The notes below the pieces were generated by a model. That model worked only from the letters and a program-made list of their open reading frames with translations, ran no database searches and had not been told where the DNA came from. The position numbers and the translations under genes are program-made. Positions 21,720-30,874 of a stretch of DNA of 64,000 bases are shown piece by piece. The DNA is from Zymoseptoria tritici IPO323 (taxonomy: Eukaryota; Ascomycota; Dothideomycetes; Mycosphaerellales; Mycosphaerellaceae): the NCBI RefSeq assembly GCF_000219625.1, contig NC_018211.1, positions 744,001 through 808,000 of the forward strand, given 5' to 3'. The number at the start of each line of letters is the position of its first letter. Position 1 is the stretch's first letter.

Positions 21720-22538
21720 ATGTCTTCACGCTCGCCCACTCCTCCTCCGTTGTGCGACATGTGCGAGTCATCCGAGGAAGAAGCCCGAGACGGAGCCCTG
21801 ATTGGACAGTTCAAGTATTGTGCTGATTGTATTCGAGACCTCTTCACAAGTGCTCTCCAAGATCCAGAAGCCATTCCGGGCCCAGCATGCGATACAGATC
21901 AGAAGTTGCTGGACATTGACGACTACTCTCGCTTTTTCGACGACATATTCGTGGAGAGGTACAAGCAACAAGCGTCGGAGTGGGAGTGTTCTGACCAGGA
22001 TCGAATCTATTGCAGTCATCCCGACAAAGTTGATCTCGACACAACGCGCTCAAAGTTCATGGGCGAGAGAGAGCAGCGCAATGATCGACTCTGCCGGAGA
22101 TGCTCGATCTGCGGACAGTTTGTGTGCATGGCGTGTGGGAAGCTCGTCGGTGAAGACATCGGAGGCGACAAGGACGGTGCCGGAGGAGAAGACGTAGAAC
22201 AGATCATCGACCACGACTGCAATCCTCGCGCCGAGAAGGAGTCCATGGCCAAAGCTCTCGAAGGCTTGGTGGCAGGCCTCGACTTTCAAGAATGCCCATC
22301 TTGCCGGCGGCGCGGCTGGCTTGATGATGATGGAGAGTGCCAGCACGTTACTTGCAATTGCGGGACGCATTTCTGCTATGCTGATGGCGGGGACCTTGAC
22401 GAGGACGGATATCACTTCAATCATCGGCACTGCAACCAGTGCTCGCGTCCAGAAAGACAGGAATCCTCTGACGACTCCGACGTCGAATATTACGAGATGG
22501 ATGGGCATCGATTTCGCAACGGAGTGTGGGATCCGTGA
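21720..22538 (+). CDS. RBR/IBR-type zinc-binding protein, copy 2
   Basis: 272 aa. It aligns along its length with copy 1: an N-terminal CDMC and CADC, the shared DRIYCSHPDK block, RRCSICGQFVCMACGK, HDCNPRAEKE, QECPSCRRRGW, then CQHVTCNCGTHFCYADGG, ending with HRHCNQCSRPE and an acidic tail. One zinc ligand differs (CYADGG where copy 1 has CYTCGV), so the last zinc site may be altered. The ATG at 21720 starts right before the first CxxC region; an in-frame ATG at 21657 is less likely. Tandem duplication is clear; the biochemical role (ubiquitin transfer or only zinc-mediated binding) is inference. Confidence 0.75.
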   Translation: MSSRSPTPPPLCDMCESSEEEARDGALIGQFKYCADCIRDLFTSALQDPEAIPGPACDTDQKLLDIDDYSRFFDDIFVERYKQQASEWECSDQDRIYCSHPDKVDLDTTRSKFMGEREQRNDRLCRRCSICGQFVCMACGKLVGEDIGGDKDGAGGEDVEQIIDHDCNPRAEKESMAKALEGLVAGLDFQECPSCRRRGWLDDDGECQHVTCNCGTHFCYADGGDLDEDGYHFNHRHCNQCSRPERQESSDDSDVEYYEMDGHRFRNGVWDP

Positions 22539-22891
22539 GCAGTCCGGCAATGATGCTCAAGGCAGTTGGTGGTGCCGTGAGCGAGGCGGCGTTTGGAAAC
22601 ACCGATGAGCTATCAACTGGCAGCCAGTCATGCGGTGATTGATATACCAGAGGCTCATTTGAGGTATTGCAAGGCATTGTTGGTTCCGTGGAAAGGCACA
22701 AAGGCGAGAGCTGTGTGCATTGGCAGAAATAGCGCTCTGATGTCGATAAACCTCCAGGTACGGTAGTCGAGCAGGGTTCGAAGTCCAGTAGCCAGTATGA
22801 TACCAGGTGCGTAATTCTTCCGCCTCTCGCTTGGTCCTCGCTCCCCTTCTCACCGGCCATGAATCATGAATGCGCTCGTGAGGTTCTCCAC
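22539..22891. other. Intergenic, convergent 3' ends
   Basis: 353 bp between RBR-like copy 2 (+) and the METTL25-like gene (-). No feature seen. Confidence 0.4.
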
Positions 22892-24670
22892 TCATTTCTT
22901 GATTCCAACAATGACCAGATTCCTCGGGCTCATCGCGTAGTCGAACACAGCGTCCACCCACGCCTCCTCCACTTCATCCTGCTCTTTCAACCACAGCCAT
23001 CGATCAACCACAATCGCCGCTTCAATGACGCCCGCCGAAAAGGCCATCAAGCTCCAAATGACGCTCAGATCCTTCTTCCCACTTGCATACGCCACTTCAT
23101 ACTTCTCGATCTCATCCTCTGTCACTTCGTGCTTCATCTTCGTGAACAATTCTCCTCTTGTCGGATCGTCGACAAGCTTTTCCAAGGCGCCTCGAACGTA
23201 TGAAGCAAATGAGCTGTAGCACATTTTACGCAAAGATCCGATGACGATGGGTGTGCCTCCACTTGAATGACCTGCCGGGCTGGCGCCGCCAACACACTCC
23301 GCTGCGGGTGGTCCGACGATCCCGCGGTCAAGGAAAATTCGTTGTAATAGTGCTCGGTAAAAGTGTCGAGTAAAGAACGATTCGCTGTCGGCCGGTCCCC
23401 AGTTCCCTGGCGCTTGAACAGCCATCATACGTGATGTGATGTTGAGTCTGACGCCCTTGTTTGCAGTATCGTCTTTACCTTCTCGATAGTAGTCGCAGAA
23501 ACGTTGTGACATGGGAAAGCCATTCGGGTCTTGCGCTTCCGCAAGTGTTGATACTCGCGGATTGGCTTGGGGTCGAAGCTCAGGTAGTTTATAGGTCGCA
23601 GGTCCGAGACGTTCCGTGACCAGATTGTAGCAGCAGCCGACCATCGCTACGCACTTGACTGATGGATTGAGTAATAGAGAGCGGAGACCGTGGTGTACCA
23701 GGTTCCCACACGAGTGTAGGGACATGACCATGAGATTCTGTTCCTCGTCTGACTCTGGAATTTGAGCGATGACTTCGGACAGATTGCCATCTTGTATTCG
23801 GTGGTCGACGTATGTGATCTTGCCACTGCCTGCGCTCGGCAGTTCGACTGCAGGAGCTTTGATCTCGTCTCCATCAAGCTCTGTTTCGAGTGGCGATGTC
23901 GGTAGTGCGACTTCTTCGACTGGCTTCCCTTCAACCACAATCCCGGTCTCGCGAAACGCCTTCTTGTTCCGCATGATCATCTTCTTCTTGGCAAGCTTTG
24001 CAAAGACATCGAATTCTCGCGCGCGATCTGCGTTCGCTTGCCGGCTTTCGATCGCTACGATTTTCTTGTTGTACGGCTCGCTTGCTAATGCTCGGCCAAG
24101 GTAGTTCTGGCCGGAGCCGAAGTCAACGAGATGAGACAGCTCTTCGCCTTTCGTCTCCGTATACGTGGAACTCAGTGTGTCGAGATATGATGCAAAGAGT
24201 CCGACCTCATGGACTTTCTTGACGTTCATACCAACTGCAACGTTCCGAGAAAGCTTTTGCGCCGGACTGTGCTTGATGGTACGATTTCGAGAGCATTGTG
24301 TTCCTCCAGGTTGTCGGTTGAGCAAATGCTTCCTCACAACTCGAATGTAGTCCAGAAGACTATCTGGAGGAAGAGGTCCACTGCGCCACGTCGTTGATTG
24401 TCCACCTTCTGTTTCGAATTGAGATAAATCCACACGCATAAGAAGGTCCAAGATGTCCATCACATCGTGCTGATCGAAGAAATCTCTCCATTCTTGAGGA
24501 AGGATCCGAGGATATAGCCGAGGCGTGCTTGTGAAGAAGTCAAGAATGTGTACGCCTCCACAAAGTGTCCGTAGCAAGTCGTGGGTTCCAACGAATTCCA
24601 GGAGTGAGTTCACATATTCTCCTGGACTTGTGAAATATTCCAAGTATGGAAGAGGTTGTTCTGGGCCCAT
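22892..24670 (-). CDS. METTL25-like (RRNAD1 family) methyltransferase
   Basis: 592 aa, single exon. The start is the ATG at 24670 (MGPEQPLPYLEYFTSPGEYV); the frame reaches 24715 but lacks an earlier ATG. The SAM-binding motif LVDFGSGQNYLGRAL lies in the first half, and LMVMSLHSCGNLVHHGLRSL followed by MVGCCYNLVTERLG in the second, both diagnostic of the METTL25/METTL25B family. Members are predicted Rossmann-fold methyltransferases whose substrate is poorly known. The gene is head to head with BMT2, a 25S rRNA methyltransferase, with 541 bp between starts. The C-terminal helical region is of normal length. Confidence 0.85.
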   Translation of the reverse strand: MGPEQPLPYLEYFTSPGEYVNSLLEFVGTHDLLRTLCGGVHILDFFTSTPRLYPRILPQEWRDFFDQHDVMDILDLLMRVDLSQFETEGGQSTTWRSGPLPPDSLLDYIRVVRKHLLNRQPGGTQCSRNRTIKHSPAQKLSRNVAVGMNVKKVHEVGLFASYLDTLSSTYTETKGEELSHLVDFGSGQNYLGRALASEPYNKKIVAIESRQANADRAREFDVFAKLAKKKMIMRNKKAFRETGIVVEGKPVEEVALPTSPLETELDGDEIKAPAVELPSAGSGKITYVDHRIQDGNLSEVIAQIPESDEEQNLMVMSLHSCGNLVHHGLRSLLLNPSVKCVAMVGCCYNLVTERLGPATYKLPELRPQANPRVSTLAEAQDPNGFPMSQRFCDYYREGKDDTANKGVRLNITSRMMAVQAPGNWGPADSESFFTRHFYRALLQRIFLDRGIVGPPAAECVGGASPAGHSSGGTPIVIGSLRKMCYSSFASYVRGALEKLVDDPTRGELFTKMKHEVTEDEIEKYEVAYASGKKDLSVIWSLMAFSAGVIEAAIVVDRWLWLKEQDEVEEAWVDAVFDYAMSPRNLVIVGIKK

Positions 24671-25211
24671 TGTGGCTGTTGTATGGCGAAGCTTCCGTTC
24701 TACGATTGGAAGCACTGAGTATCATGCATTGCGGAAGACTGATCTTTGATTTGGAGGAAACAATCGTTTTCCGCGAGTATGGAAGTTTTACCTTTAGGTG
24801 ACCAAATGCCCGAAGCCCAAGTTTCTGGCCTGCGGGCATTGTGTTGTGATGCCTGAGGCACAACAATCCAGCTCAAAGCTGCAGAATTTAATTGCTACAA
24901 CAATTGAGGTCTACCTTATCTCATGGGAGTGCTTGGCCTTACATCAGCTAGCGTGCTGCATTCAACAGCCAATCAGACCATTTCAACAGACGACACTTCG
25001 ACGCCCGATACGAAAAAGTTACGACGTGAATCTGAACCTCATTCCTGTCTTCTTCAGCACGAGCGGCCAAAGTCCGGTGCAAGGAGAAAAACTATGGAAG
25101 CCACAATTTGGACCATTGGGACCTGGATCTGGCTCGAAAAGGAGATCAAAAAGCCACAGGATACCTGAAGAAATTACAACCTCCAACAACACCTCCAAAG
25201 ATCCTATAGAA
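24671..25211. promoter_or_regulatory. Shared divergent promoter region, METTL25-like / BMT2
   Basis: 541 bp between two divergent methyltransferase start codons. The BMT2 frame is open through most of it, but that extension lacks family similarity. I recognise no conserved ribosome-biogenesis promoter element. Confidence 0.4.
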
Positions 25212-26072
25212 ATGGCACCAACGAAGACAAAAGCACTGCAATCTGGCCGTCCGCCAACGATCAAACGTCCAGCAGCCTCTCTCTCCTCTTCCGTCACTCA
25301 AAAGATCATAGTCTCCTTCCATCAACTCCAAAAACAGCTCGCCCAAGCGATCCAGCAAAACAACGAACCAACAATCACCCACCTCGAATCCCAAATCGCC
25401 AACCTTGGCGGTCTAAAAGCCTACCAAACCGCCTCAATCCAAGGCCAAGCCTCCGACCGCGGCGGCGACTCCTCCCTCATCCTCATGGTCTGGCTCTCAC
25501 CCTTCAAGTCCTCCCTCAAGTCCCTCGCAGCCACCAAGACACCACTTCGTATGCTCGAAGTCGGCGCCCTGTCCACTAAAAACGCCTGCTCCCGCTCTGC
25601 GATATTCGACATCGAGCGGATCGATCTGAATTCCCAAAGTCCGGGCATCACGCAGCAGGACTTTATGCTTCGCCCGCTTCCCGTTTCGGAGGACGAGAAA
25701 TTCGACATCATTTCCCTTTCTCTGGTCTTGAATTTCGTGCCCTCTGCTTCAGGTCGAGGGGATATGCTGCGTCGCACAACGGCTTTCCTGCGTCGGACGT
25801 CGAGTGTAACGGAAGTAGCGGCCACCCTCTTCCTCGTCTTACCGGCTAGCTGTGTCCTTAATGCGAGGTACTGCTCAGAGGAGAAATTGACGCTGATCAT
25901 GGCGAGTTTGGGATATGTGCTGTTGCAGAGGAAGCAGACGGCGAAGTTGGTTTACTATTTGTGGCAGTGGAGGGATGATCCGGCGGTGGAGGAGGAACAG
26001 AGGTTTAAAAAAGTCAAGGTCAGGGATGGGCCCGGGATGAATAACTTTTGTGTGGAGCTTGTGCCTCCTTGA
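25212..26072 (+). CDS. BMT2: BMT2, 25S rRNA adenine-N(1) methyltransferase
   Basis: 286 aa, single exon. The start MAPTKTKALQSGRPPTIKRP gives the usual basic nucleolar N-terminus. Family motifs follow: LGGLKAYQTASIQGQ, RGGDSSLILMVWL, then the SAM-binding MLEVGALSTKNACS, the acidic DIERIDLNSQ, and FDIISLSLVLNFVP, the expected Bmt2 order. Yeast Bmt2 makes m1A2142 in 25S rRNA in the nucleolus. The frame extends upstream to 24798 without a stop, but that part shows no family resemblance and probably is leader. The stop is at 26070-26072. Confidence 0.9.
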   Translation: MAPTKTKALQSGRPPTIKRPAASLSSSVTQKIIVSFHQLQKQLAQAIQQNNEPTITHLESQIANLGGLKAYQTASIQGQASDRGGDSSLILMVWLSPFKSSLKSLAATKTPLRMLEVGALSTKNACSRSAIFDIERIDLNSQSPGITQQDFMLRPLPVSEDEKFDIISLSLVLNFVPSASGRGDMLRRTTAFLRRTSSVTEVAATLFLVLPASCVLNARYCSEEKLTLIMASLGYVLLQRKQTAKLVYYLWQWRDDPAVEEEQRFKKVKVRDGPGMNNFCVELVPP

Positions 26073-26848
26073 GTGCGAAGAGAGGATGCATGCACGGAAA
26101 CATCTCTGCTCTCTGGTCTCGCTCGAAGCACGACAGCATGGAGCATATTCAGATCCGCCAACGCAGTCATCAGCGCGTCTGGACTATCATCATTCGAGGC
26201 CCGAAGACGCCTCGGGCGATACCACTCCTGAGCTTCTGACCGGAGCAGGTTGTGGCGCGGACTCCACTATCAGGCTCAATGATTTGATAACAAGACGTGA
26301 GAGTTGGAGAGCATGAAAAGACAAGGACATGAGAATGTGGCTGCGCATTTGGTTGTCAAGCAATTCACTATCTGCATCCGATCCATATGTATGCTCAAGC
26401 CATGCCCTGAAGCCAAGAACACGACGCCGCAGATAAGCCGCCTCGTCCCAGTTGGCGCCACTTATGGCGAACGCTTCATGCTCGCTCGCTCAGGATCGGC
26501 CATAATCGGAGGATTAGGGATCGGAAGAATCACAAAGGAATGCAGCAGCAGGTAAGGCAGCAAACGCCGCAAAGACACAAAACGCCGATCGCATGCAATT
26601 ATTTTGTTGTTGATGGGGTCGTAAGGAGCGTGATCTCGTCGCCATCGGGAGGGAGTGTGTCTGTACAGAGGACGAGCATTTGGCAGCCGTCATGATGTAT
26701 GCAGGAAGGACTGAGACCTGGTGAAGTCCTGCCTTCGAGATCAAGAATCGGGTGCAGTGGCGTAGACTGTCATTCAGCAGAGTGCGAGTGCAACACTGCG
26801 CTTTGATACCCGAAGCTGCGCTCTTGGTGGTCAATCAAATGTCCTCGC
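26073..26848. other. Intergenic, convergent 3' ends
   Basis: 776 bp between BMT2 (+) and NAP1 (-). Short frames only. Confidence 0.4.
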
Positions 26849-28298
26849 CTAGCTTTGCTTGCACTCGGCGGTCTCCTGCTTGGGTCTTGAGCCGTCCTCC
26901 TACTTGAATGTTAGTCAATATTCTGATCAGAATGTGCCAATCAAGCAAGACTGACCTCGTCATCGTCCTCATCCTCGTCGTCCTCGTCGCGCTCATCGTC
27001 ATCATCATCCTCATCGTCCTCGTCCTCGAAATCGTCCTCATCGAAGTCGTCGAGGCCCTGCTCGAATTGCAGAGCTTCGCCGGTGAACCAGTCGATTGCT
27101 CGTGGGATGAGCTTCTCCTTGATGTCCTCACCGAGCTGGTAGTCAAGCTCGAGCTTGGCCTCGATGTCCTCGTCGATCTCGTCATCATCGTCCTCTGGTG
27201 GTGCGGCGGGGTTGAAGAAGTCGAAGAATGATGGCGTAGGGATGGTCTTCTTGACAATGCGGGTCTGCTTGGTGTCTGCTTCGTTGTCAGTATGGATATT
27301 CACGGCGATAAATGTGATTCAACGCACTCTTGTTCCTCTGCTTCTTGCTCTCAATCTTAACAGTCAAATCCTGACCGGCCTTCCAGTCAATCTTATCACC
27401 CTCAGCGTGGTCGTAGATGAAGTCACCACCGTATCCGTTCTCCTCCTGGTAGAAGTAGGTCTTGTTCAAGATCTTGTTGGAGAAGAATGAGTTCTCGGAG
27501 AACTCAAAGATCAGACGGAAACCAGGGCGGTCAAGGTACTCCATGCGGATGTCGGTGAGGAATTTGAGAGCCTCCTCATCGCGGTCGGTGATGGTCTCGG
27601 CGAGGGAAGAGTTCTTCATCGCGGACAGCCAGAACTCTGGAATACCCTTGAGGTCGGCGGCAGAAGCATCCTTATCAGCCTCCGCCTTTGCGGCCTCGGC
27701 CTCCTCATCGTCTTCTTCGTCCTCCTCACCGGCCTCAATCTCAGCCTCAGTTGGCTCAGCGGCACCATTGACAATGGCGGCACGCTTCTCGTAAAGTGGG
27801 GTGAACTTGGCGAAGAAGCGCTTCTCGAGTTGAAGGACCTCCTCTTGAAACTCAGCCTCGAGCTTGGAGTGCTCCTTCTGGACACCCTTGAGACCGGCAA
27901 CGCGTTTTCGGACGGGAGCGGGGAGGGACTCGACGTATCCGGAAGATTTTCCAACAAGGCCTTGGAGCTTGTTCTGCATCATTGACACGAGACGTGGGTT
28001 TTGCGCGAAGATGGACGCGGCGGCGGCACGGTCGAGTTCCTCTGTAAAAGACTCATCAGTCTTTGTGTCCTTATCCAAACTTCTCCACCTTGTCTCGCGT
28101 CTTCCTTACCTTCGTTGATGCTGCTCATGCCGGGCGCAGCGGCGTGAGATGAGATTGGCGCAGCATTTGCTGGAGTGTTCTGCGGTGTTCTGTTGACCAT
28201 GGTGTTAGTCGTGCTGTGCAAACAATGTGAAATCGAGGGAAAAGCGCGTACGGAGCGGTCTGCGCCTGGCTTCTATTGTTGCGGATGGGTTCCGACAT
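26849..28298 (-). CDS. NAP1: NAP1, nucleosome assembly protein
   Basis: 403 aa; exons 28252-28298, 28110-28189, 27328-28041, 26956-27275 and 26849-26899, phases consistent. The core NAP fold is in exon 3: the dimerisation helix ([26 protein letters not shown]), [30 protein letters not shown]. Splicing then gives the family hallmark [20 protein letters not shown] long Asp/Glu tail follows. The last exon, found by its acceptor CAAGTAG, ends in ECKQS, a CaaX-like tail also known in animal NAP1L1. NAP1 chaperones H2A-H2B, shuttles between cytoplasm and nucleus, and binds mitotic cyclins in yeast. It shares a 325-bp promoter with TIM8. Confidence 0.95.
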
Positions 28299-28623
28299 GA
28301 TGGCGGTGGTTGAGATGTGGTGAGTCAACGATCGACAGCGACGTGTCCTAGTCGCGGATGATTGTTGGGTCGGGTGAGTTCGTCGAGAGAAGTGTTGATT
28401 CCGTTGTGAGGCGTTGAGAGAAACTGGACGTGGATGAAAATTGAGGGCCGGAGCAAGTTGCACCCCACCTAGTTCTACCACGGACCTGCCGCTGCCACTG
28501 ATTGGTCAGACGCGTGGCAGCTTCCTCTTTGATCTCAAAGACCACTGCGGAAACGACTTCGCCTGCAGACTATTGTATCCGCTCAATCTATTCGAGATAA
28601 TCCCGGAGAATTCACGACTCATC
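28299..28623. promoter_or_regulatory. Bidirectional promoter, NAP1 / TIM8
   Basis: 325 bp between divergent start codons. It must hold both leaders and promoters. No unique motif is assigned. Confidence 0.6.
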
Positions 28624-28995
28624 ATGGACGAACTCAATCTATCAGCTGAAGCCGCGGAGGGTCTGAAGAATCTGTCGGTCCGCGACAGGCAAGAGCTCCA
28701 ACAATTTGTTGCTCAAGAAACACAGAAGGCGCAAATCCAGTCAGGTATGTTGCCATCATTCCAATCGCATACATTTGGATACATGTCCATCGAAGAGAGC
28801 TTGCATCTACTAATTCATTCATTGTATCTAGCTGTGCACATGCTCACCGACAAATGCTTCAAGAAATGCATCACCTCCAAAATCACATCCGGCGCCCTCG
28901 ACCGATCAGAAGAGCCCTGCATGCGGAATTGCGTGGATAGGTTCATGGACGCTAGTGGAGCGGTCATCCGTCACTTGGAGCAGATGAGGCAATAG
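28624..28995 (+). CDS. TIM8: TIM8, small TIM chaperone of the mitochondrial intermembrane space
   Basis: 94 aa; exons 28624-28744 and 28832-28995, joined at QSG/AVHMLTDKC. The twin Cx3C motif is present (CFKKC and CMRNC, spaced as in Tim8), preceded by a helical N-terminus (LSVRDRQELQQFVAQETQKA). Tim8 forms a hexamer with Tim13 and escorts hydrophobic precursors such as Tim23 to the TIM22 pathway; the Cx3C cysteines form intramolecular disulfides through the Mia40 relay. Length and spacing are normal. The intron has GTATGT and TCTAG ends. Confidence 0.95.
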   Translation: MDELNLSAEAAEGLKNLSVRDRQELQQFVAQETQKAQIQSGMLPSFQSHTFGYMSIEESLHLLIHSLYLAVHMLTDKCFKKCITSKITSGALDRSEEPCMRNCVDRFMDASGAVIRHLEQMRQ

Positions 28996-29042
28996 ATCGC
29001 GGATGAGAGGCCTCGCATGTCAATGATGGGTGTACGATAGCG

Positions 29043-29063
29043 TGGGTGTGGGTGTGGGCGTGG
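29043..29063 (+). repeat. G-quadruplex-type G-run motif
   Basis: Four GGG runs separated by three-base loops (TGT, TGT, CGT), followed by more purines, about 50 bp after the TIM8 stop codon. It fits the G3N1-7 rule; folding is inferred. Confidence 0.6.
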
Positions 29064-29072
29064 GAGGGAGGA

Positions 29073-29265
29073 GGACACTACAGCGATGCTGCAAGAGCAA
29101 TGGGCCCGGGCAATGAAACGCCGCTCAGCTGGATGGATTCTTGACGTGGACAGGAAGCATGGCATATGGACACTGCAGTTTAGAGATGCTGCAAGCGCAA
29201 CGGACTCGAGCAATGAAACACCACTCAGTAAGACGAAGACTGGAGGTGAACAGGAAGCATAGCAG
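29073..29265 (+). repeat. Imperfect tandem duplication, unit about 95 bp
   Basis: GGACACTACAGC...GATGCTGCAAG...GCAATGAAACGCCGCTCAG...ACAGGAAGCATGGCA at 29073 recurs at 29168 as GGACACTGCAG...GATGCTGCAAG...GCAATGAAACACCACTCAG...ACAGGAAGCATAGCA. The copies are diverged, so the duplication is not recent. Confidence 0.7.
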
Positions 29266-29723
29266 AAGGGCCTGGTAAGATGTACAGACACTCAAAGGAC
29301 AATTCGCATAACACGGCCTGGCAACTCAGCAGTACCCTCGAAAGCAACGGATCATGCACTGCTCCATGACACCTACGATCGGACAGATGATTTAGTAGAT
29401 CGGTCCAAACAACAGTATATTTATACCAGCAGGAGACACTGAGTAGGCACAGACAAATCGTTAACCAGACTGGGCACTCGTCACATCATGTATGAGCGAG
29501 TGAACAGCGACAACGCAATCACAAAATAAAGAGAGCTAGAGTGGAGGGCGAAAGGCTTGATAGCATGGCAGTGGTATGATAGACTGTATACCATATACCG
29601 TCGAGCGTCTGGTATACCCGGCAAATATGAACTCCGATTTTCCCAAACCCCGCGAGCGACTGATGCTCGAACGCCGGTGACGAATGCAAGTCAAAGCCTT
29701 CCTCCTCATTTTTGGTGTGTCGT

Positions 29724-30423
29724 TTAGACAATGGCGAGCTTGGTAGCCGCAATGTCGAGGGCATCGACATCTGGGGTCAAGCGGGCGAAAGCCTTCTTGG
29801 AGCCGTCTGGTCTGTTCTTGCGTTAGTGTCCATCGTATACATCTTCAATCCTCAGGTATGCCATACCGGATCATGGTGTTGATCTTGATGCAATCAACGT
29901 CGTAAAGCTTCTTCAACGCCTCCTTGATCTGCCTCTTGTTCGCCTTGACGTCGACAATGAAGACAAGGGTGTTGTTCTCCTCAATCTTCTTCATCGCGCT
30001 CTCGGTGTTGAGCGGGTGGATGATGATCTTGCCGGCATCGAGACGAGGCTGCGAAGGGACCGACTTGCGCGGGTATTTCGGTGCGCGCGAGAGGGTGAGG
30101 GTCTTCGGGAGGTGGAACGAGGTGCTCTTGCGGACCTTTGTCGTCTTGTGCGAGTTGACCTGTAGAACAGGCCGTCAGATGATGGGAGCTCTGACACGCC
30201 TCAAGGTGATGTGTAAGAAGGGCTGCTTACTCCGCGCAGTGTCGCTTTGGCCGCTGCGTTGGCCTTTGCGGACGGCTTGCTGGGCTTGCCCTTGCCTGTG
30301 CGTATTTTGTCAGTACTGAAGATGAGGAGGTAATTGTGTGCGCGGGCGATATTGTGGTGCCTGAAACTGTAATTCCACGCCGCTCGAGTGAGATCTCTTA
30401 CTGGTCTTTGCTGATGGAGCCAT
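29724..30423 (-). CDS. RPL25: 60S ribosomal protein uL23 (RPL25 / L23a)
   Basis: 155 aa; exons 30402-30423, 30231-30295, 29867-30159 and 29724-29811. The N-terminus [20 protein letters not shown] is Lys/Ala-rich as in L23a. Then comes [27 protein letters not shown], the conserved [40 protein letters not shown], and [22 protein letters not shown] at the end. The protein sits at the polypeptide exit tunnel and is the main docking site for SRP and the nascent-chain machinery. The 22-nt first exon and three introns are typical of fungal ribosomal protein genes. The last junction uses the AACAG acceptor so that R is followed by PDGSKKA. Confidence 0.93.
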
Positions 30424-30874
30424 TGTGTTATCGGCGTGGGCTGCTGTGGTGCTTCGTGCGTGGAGTCGGGAATCGTTGTCTGCGAGTGCGAATATTGCGA
30501 AAGTGTGTAGAAATTCGCTTAGCTAGCGTGGAGTATTTCCCGAGGTTCTACCGGTGGACTTGCTTCCTTTGGTCCCTCGCTCGTCTTCACCTCACTCACA
30601 CGATCTGGTCACAATGCGTGGCTACGCCCGAAAATGCGTCAACAACCATTGCTTCGACCGCCTTTGCAAGAGGACTCCTTGGCTACGCGGCATCTGCGAC
30701 CACAAGTCTCCTGGATGGTGGCAAATCAAGTGCGGCGGTGGGTGTTGATCGCAGTAGACTTCACTCCTTCATTGTTCCTGCATCACGTTGCAACACCACG
30801 CACGCATTCACAGGGTTGAGGAACACTACCACAGAGGAAAATGTAGCTATGGGCTGCCTCTGTTGTCGCGGCTA
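30424..30874. promoter_or_regulatory. RPL25 promoter region
   Basis: 451 bp upstream of RPL25 (-), up to the 3' end of the amidase (-). The plus-strand frames crossing it are shadows. Confidence 0.4.

Larger units (their letters stand above)
28996..29723. other. Intergenic with G-run tract and tandem duplication
   Basis: Between TIM8 (+) and RPL25 (-), convergent. It contains a G-quadruplex-type run at about 29043-29063 and a 95-bp imperfect direct duplication starting at 29073 (listed separately). The rest has no supported feature. Confidence 0.5.

Noticed and set aside
26908..27231. Plus-strand frame rich in Leu, Ile and Val resembling a membrane protein
   Set aside because: It is the antisense of the Asp/Glu-rich tail of NAP1 (GAC/GAG repeats read as hydrophobic codons).
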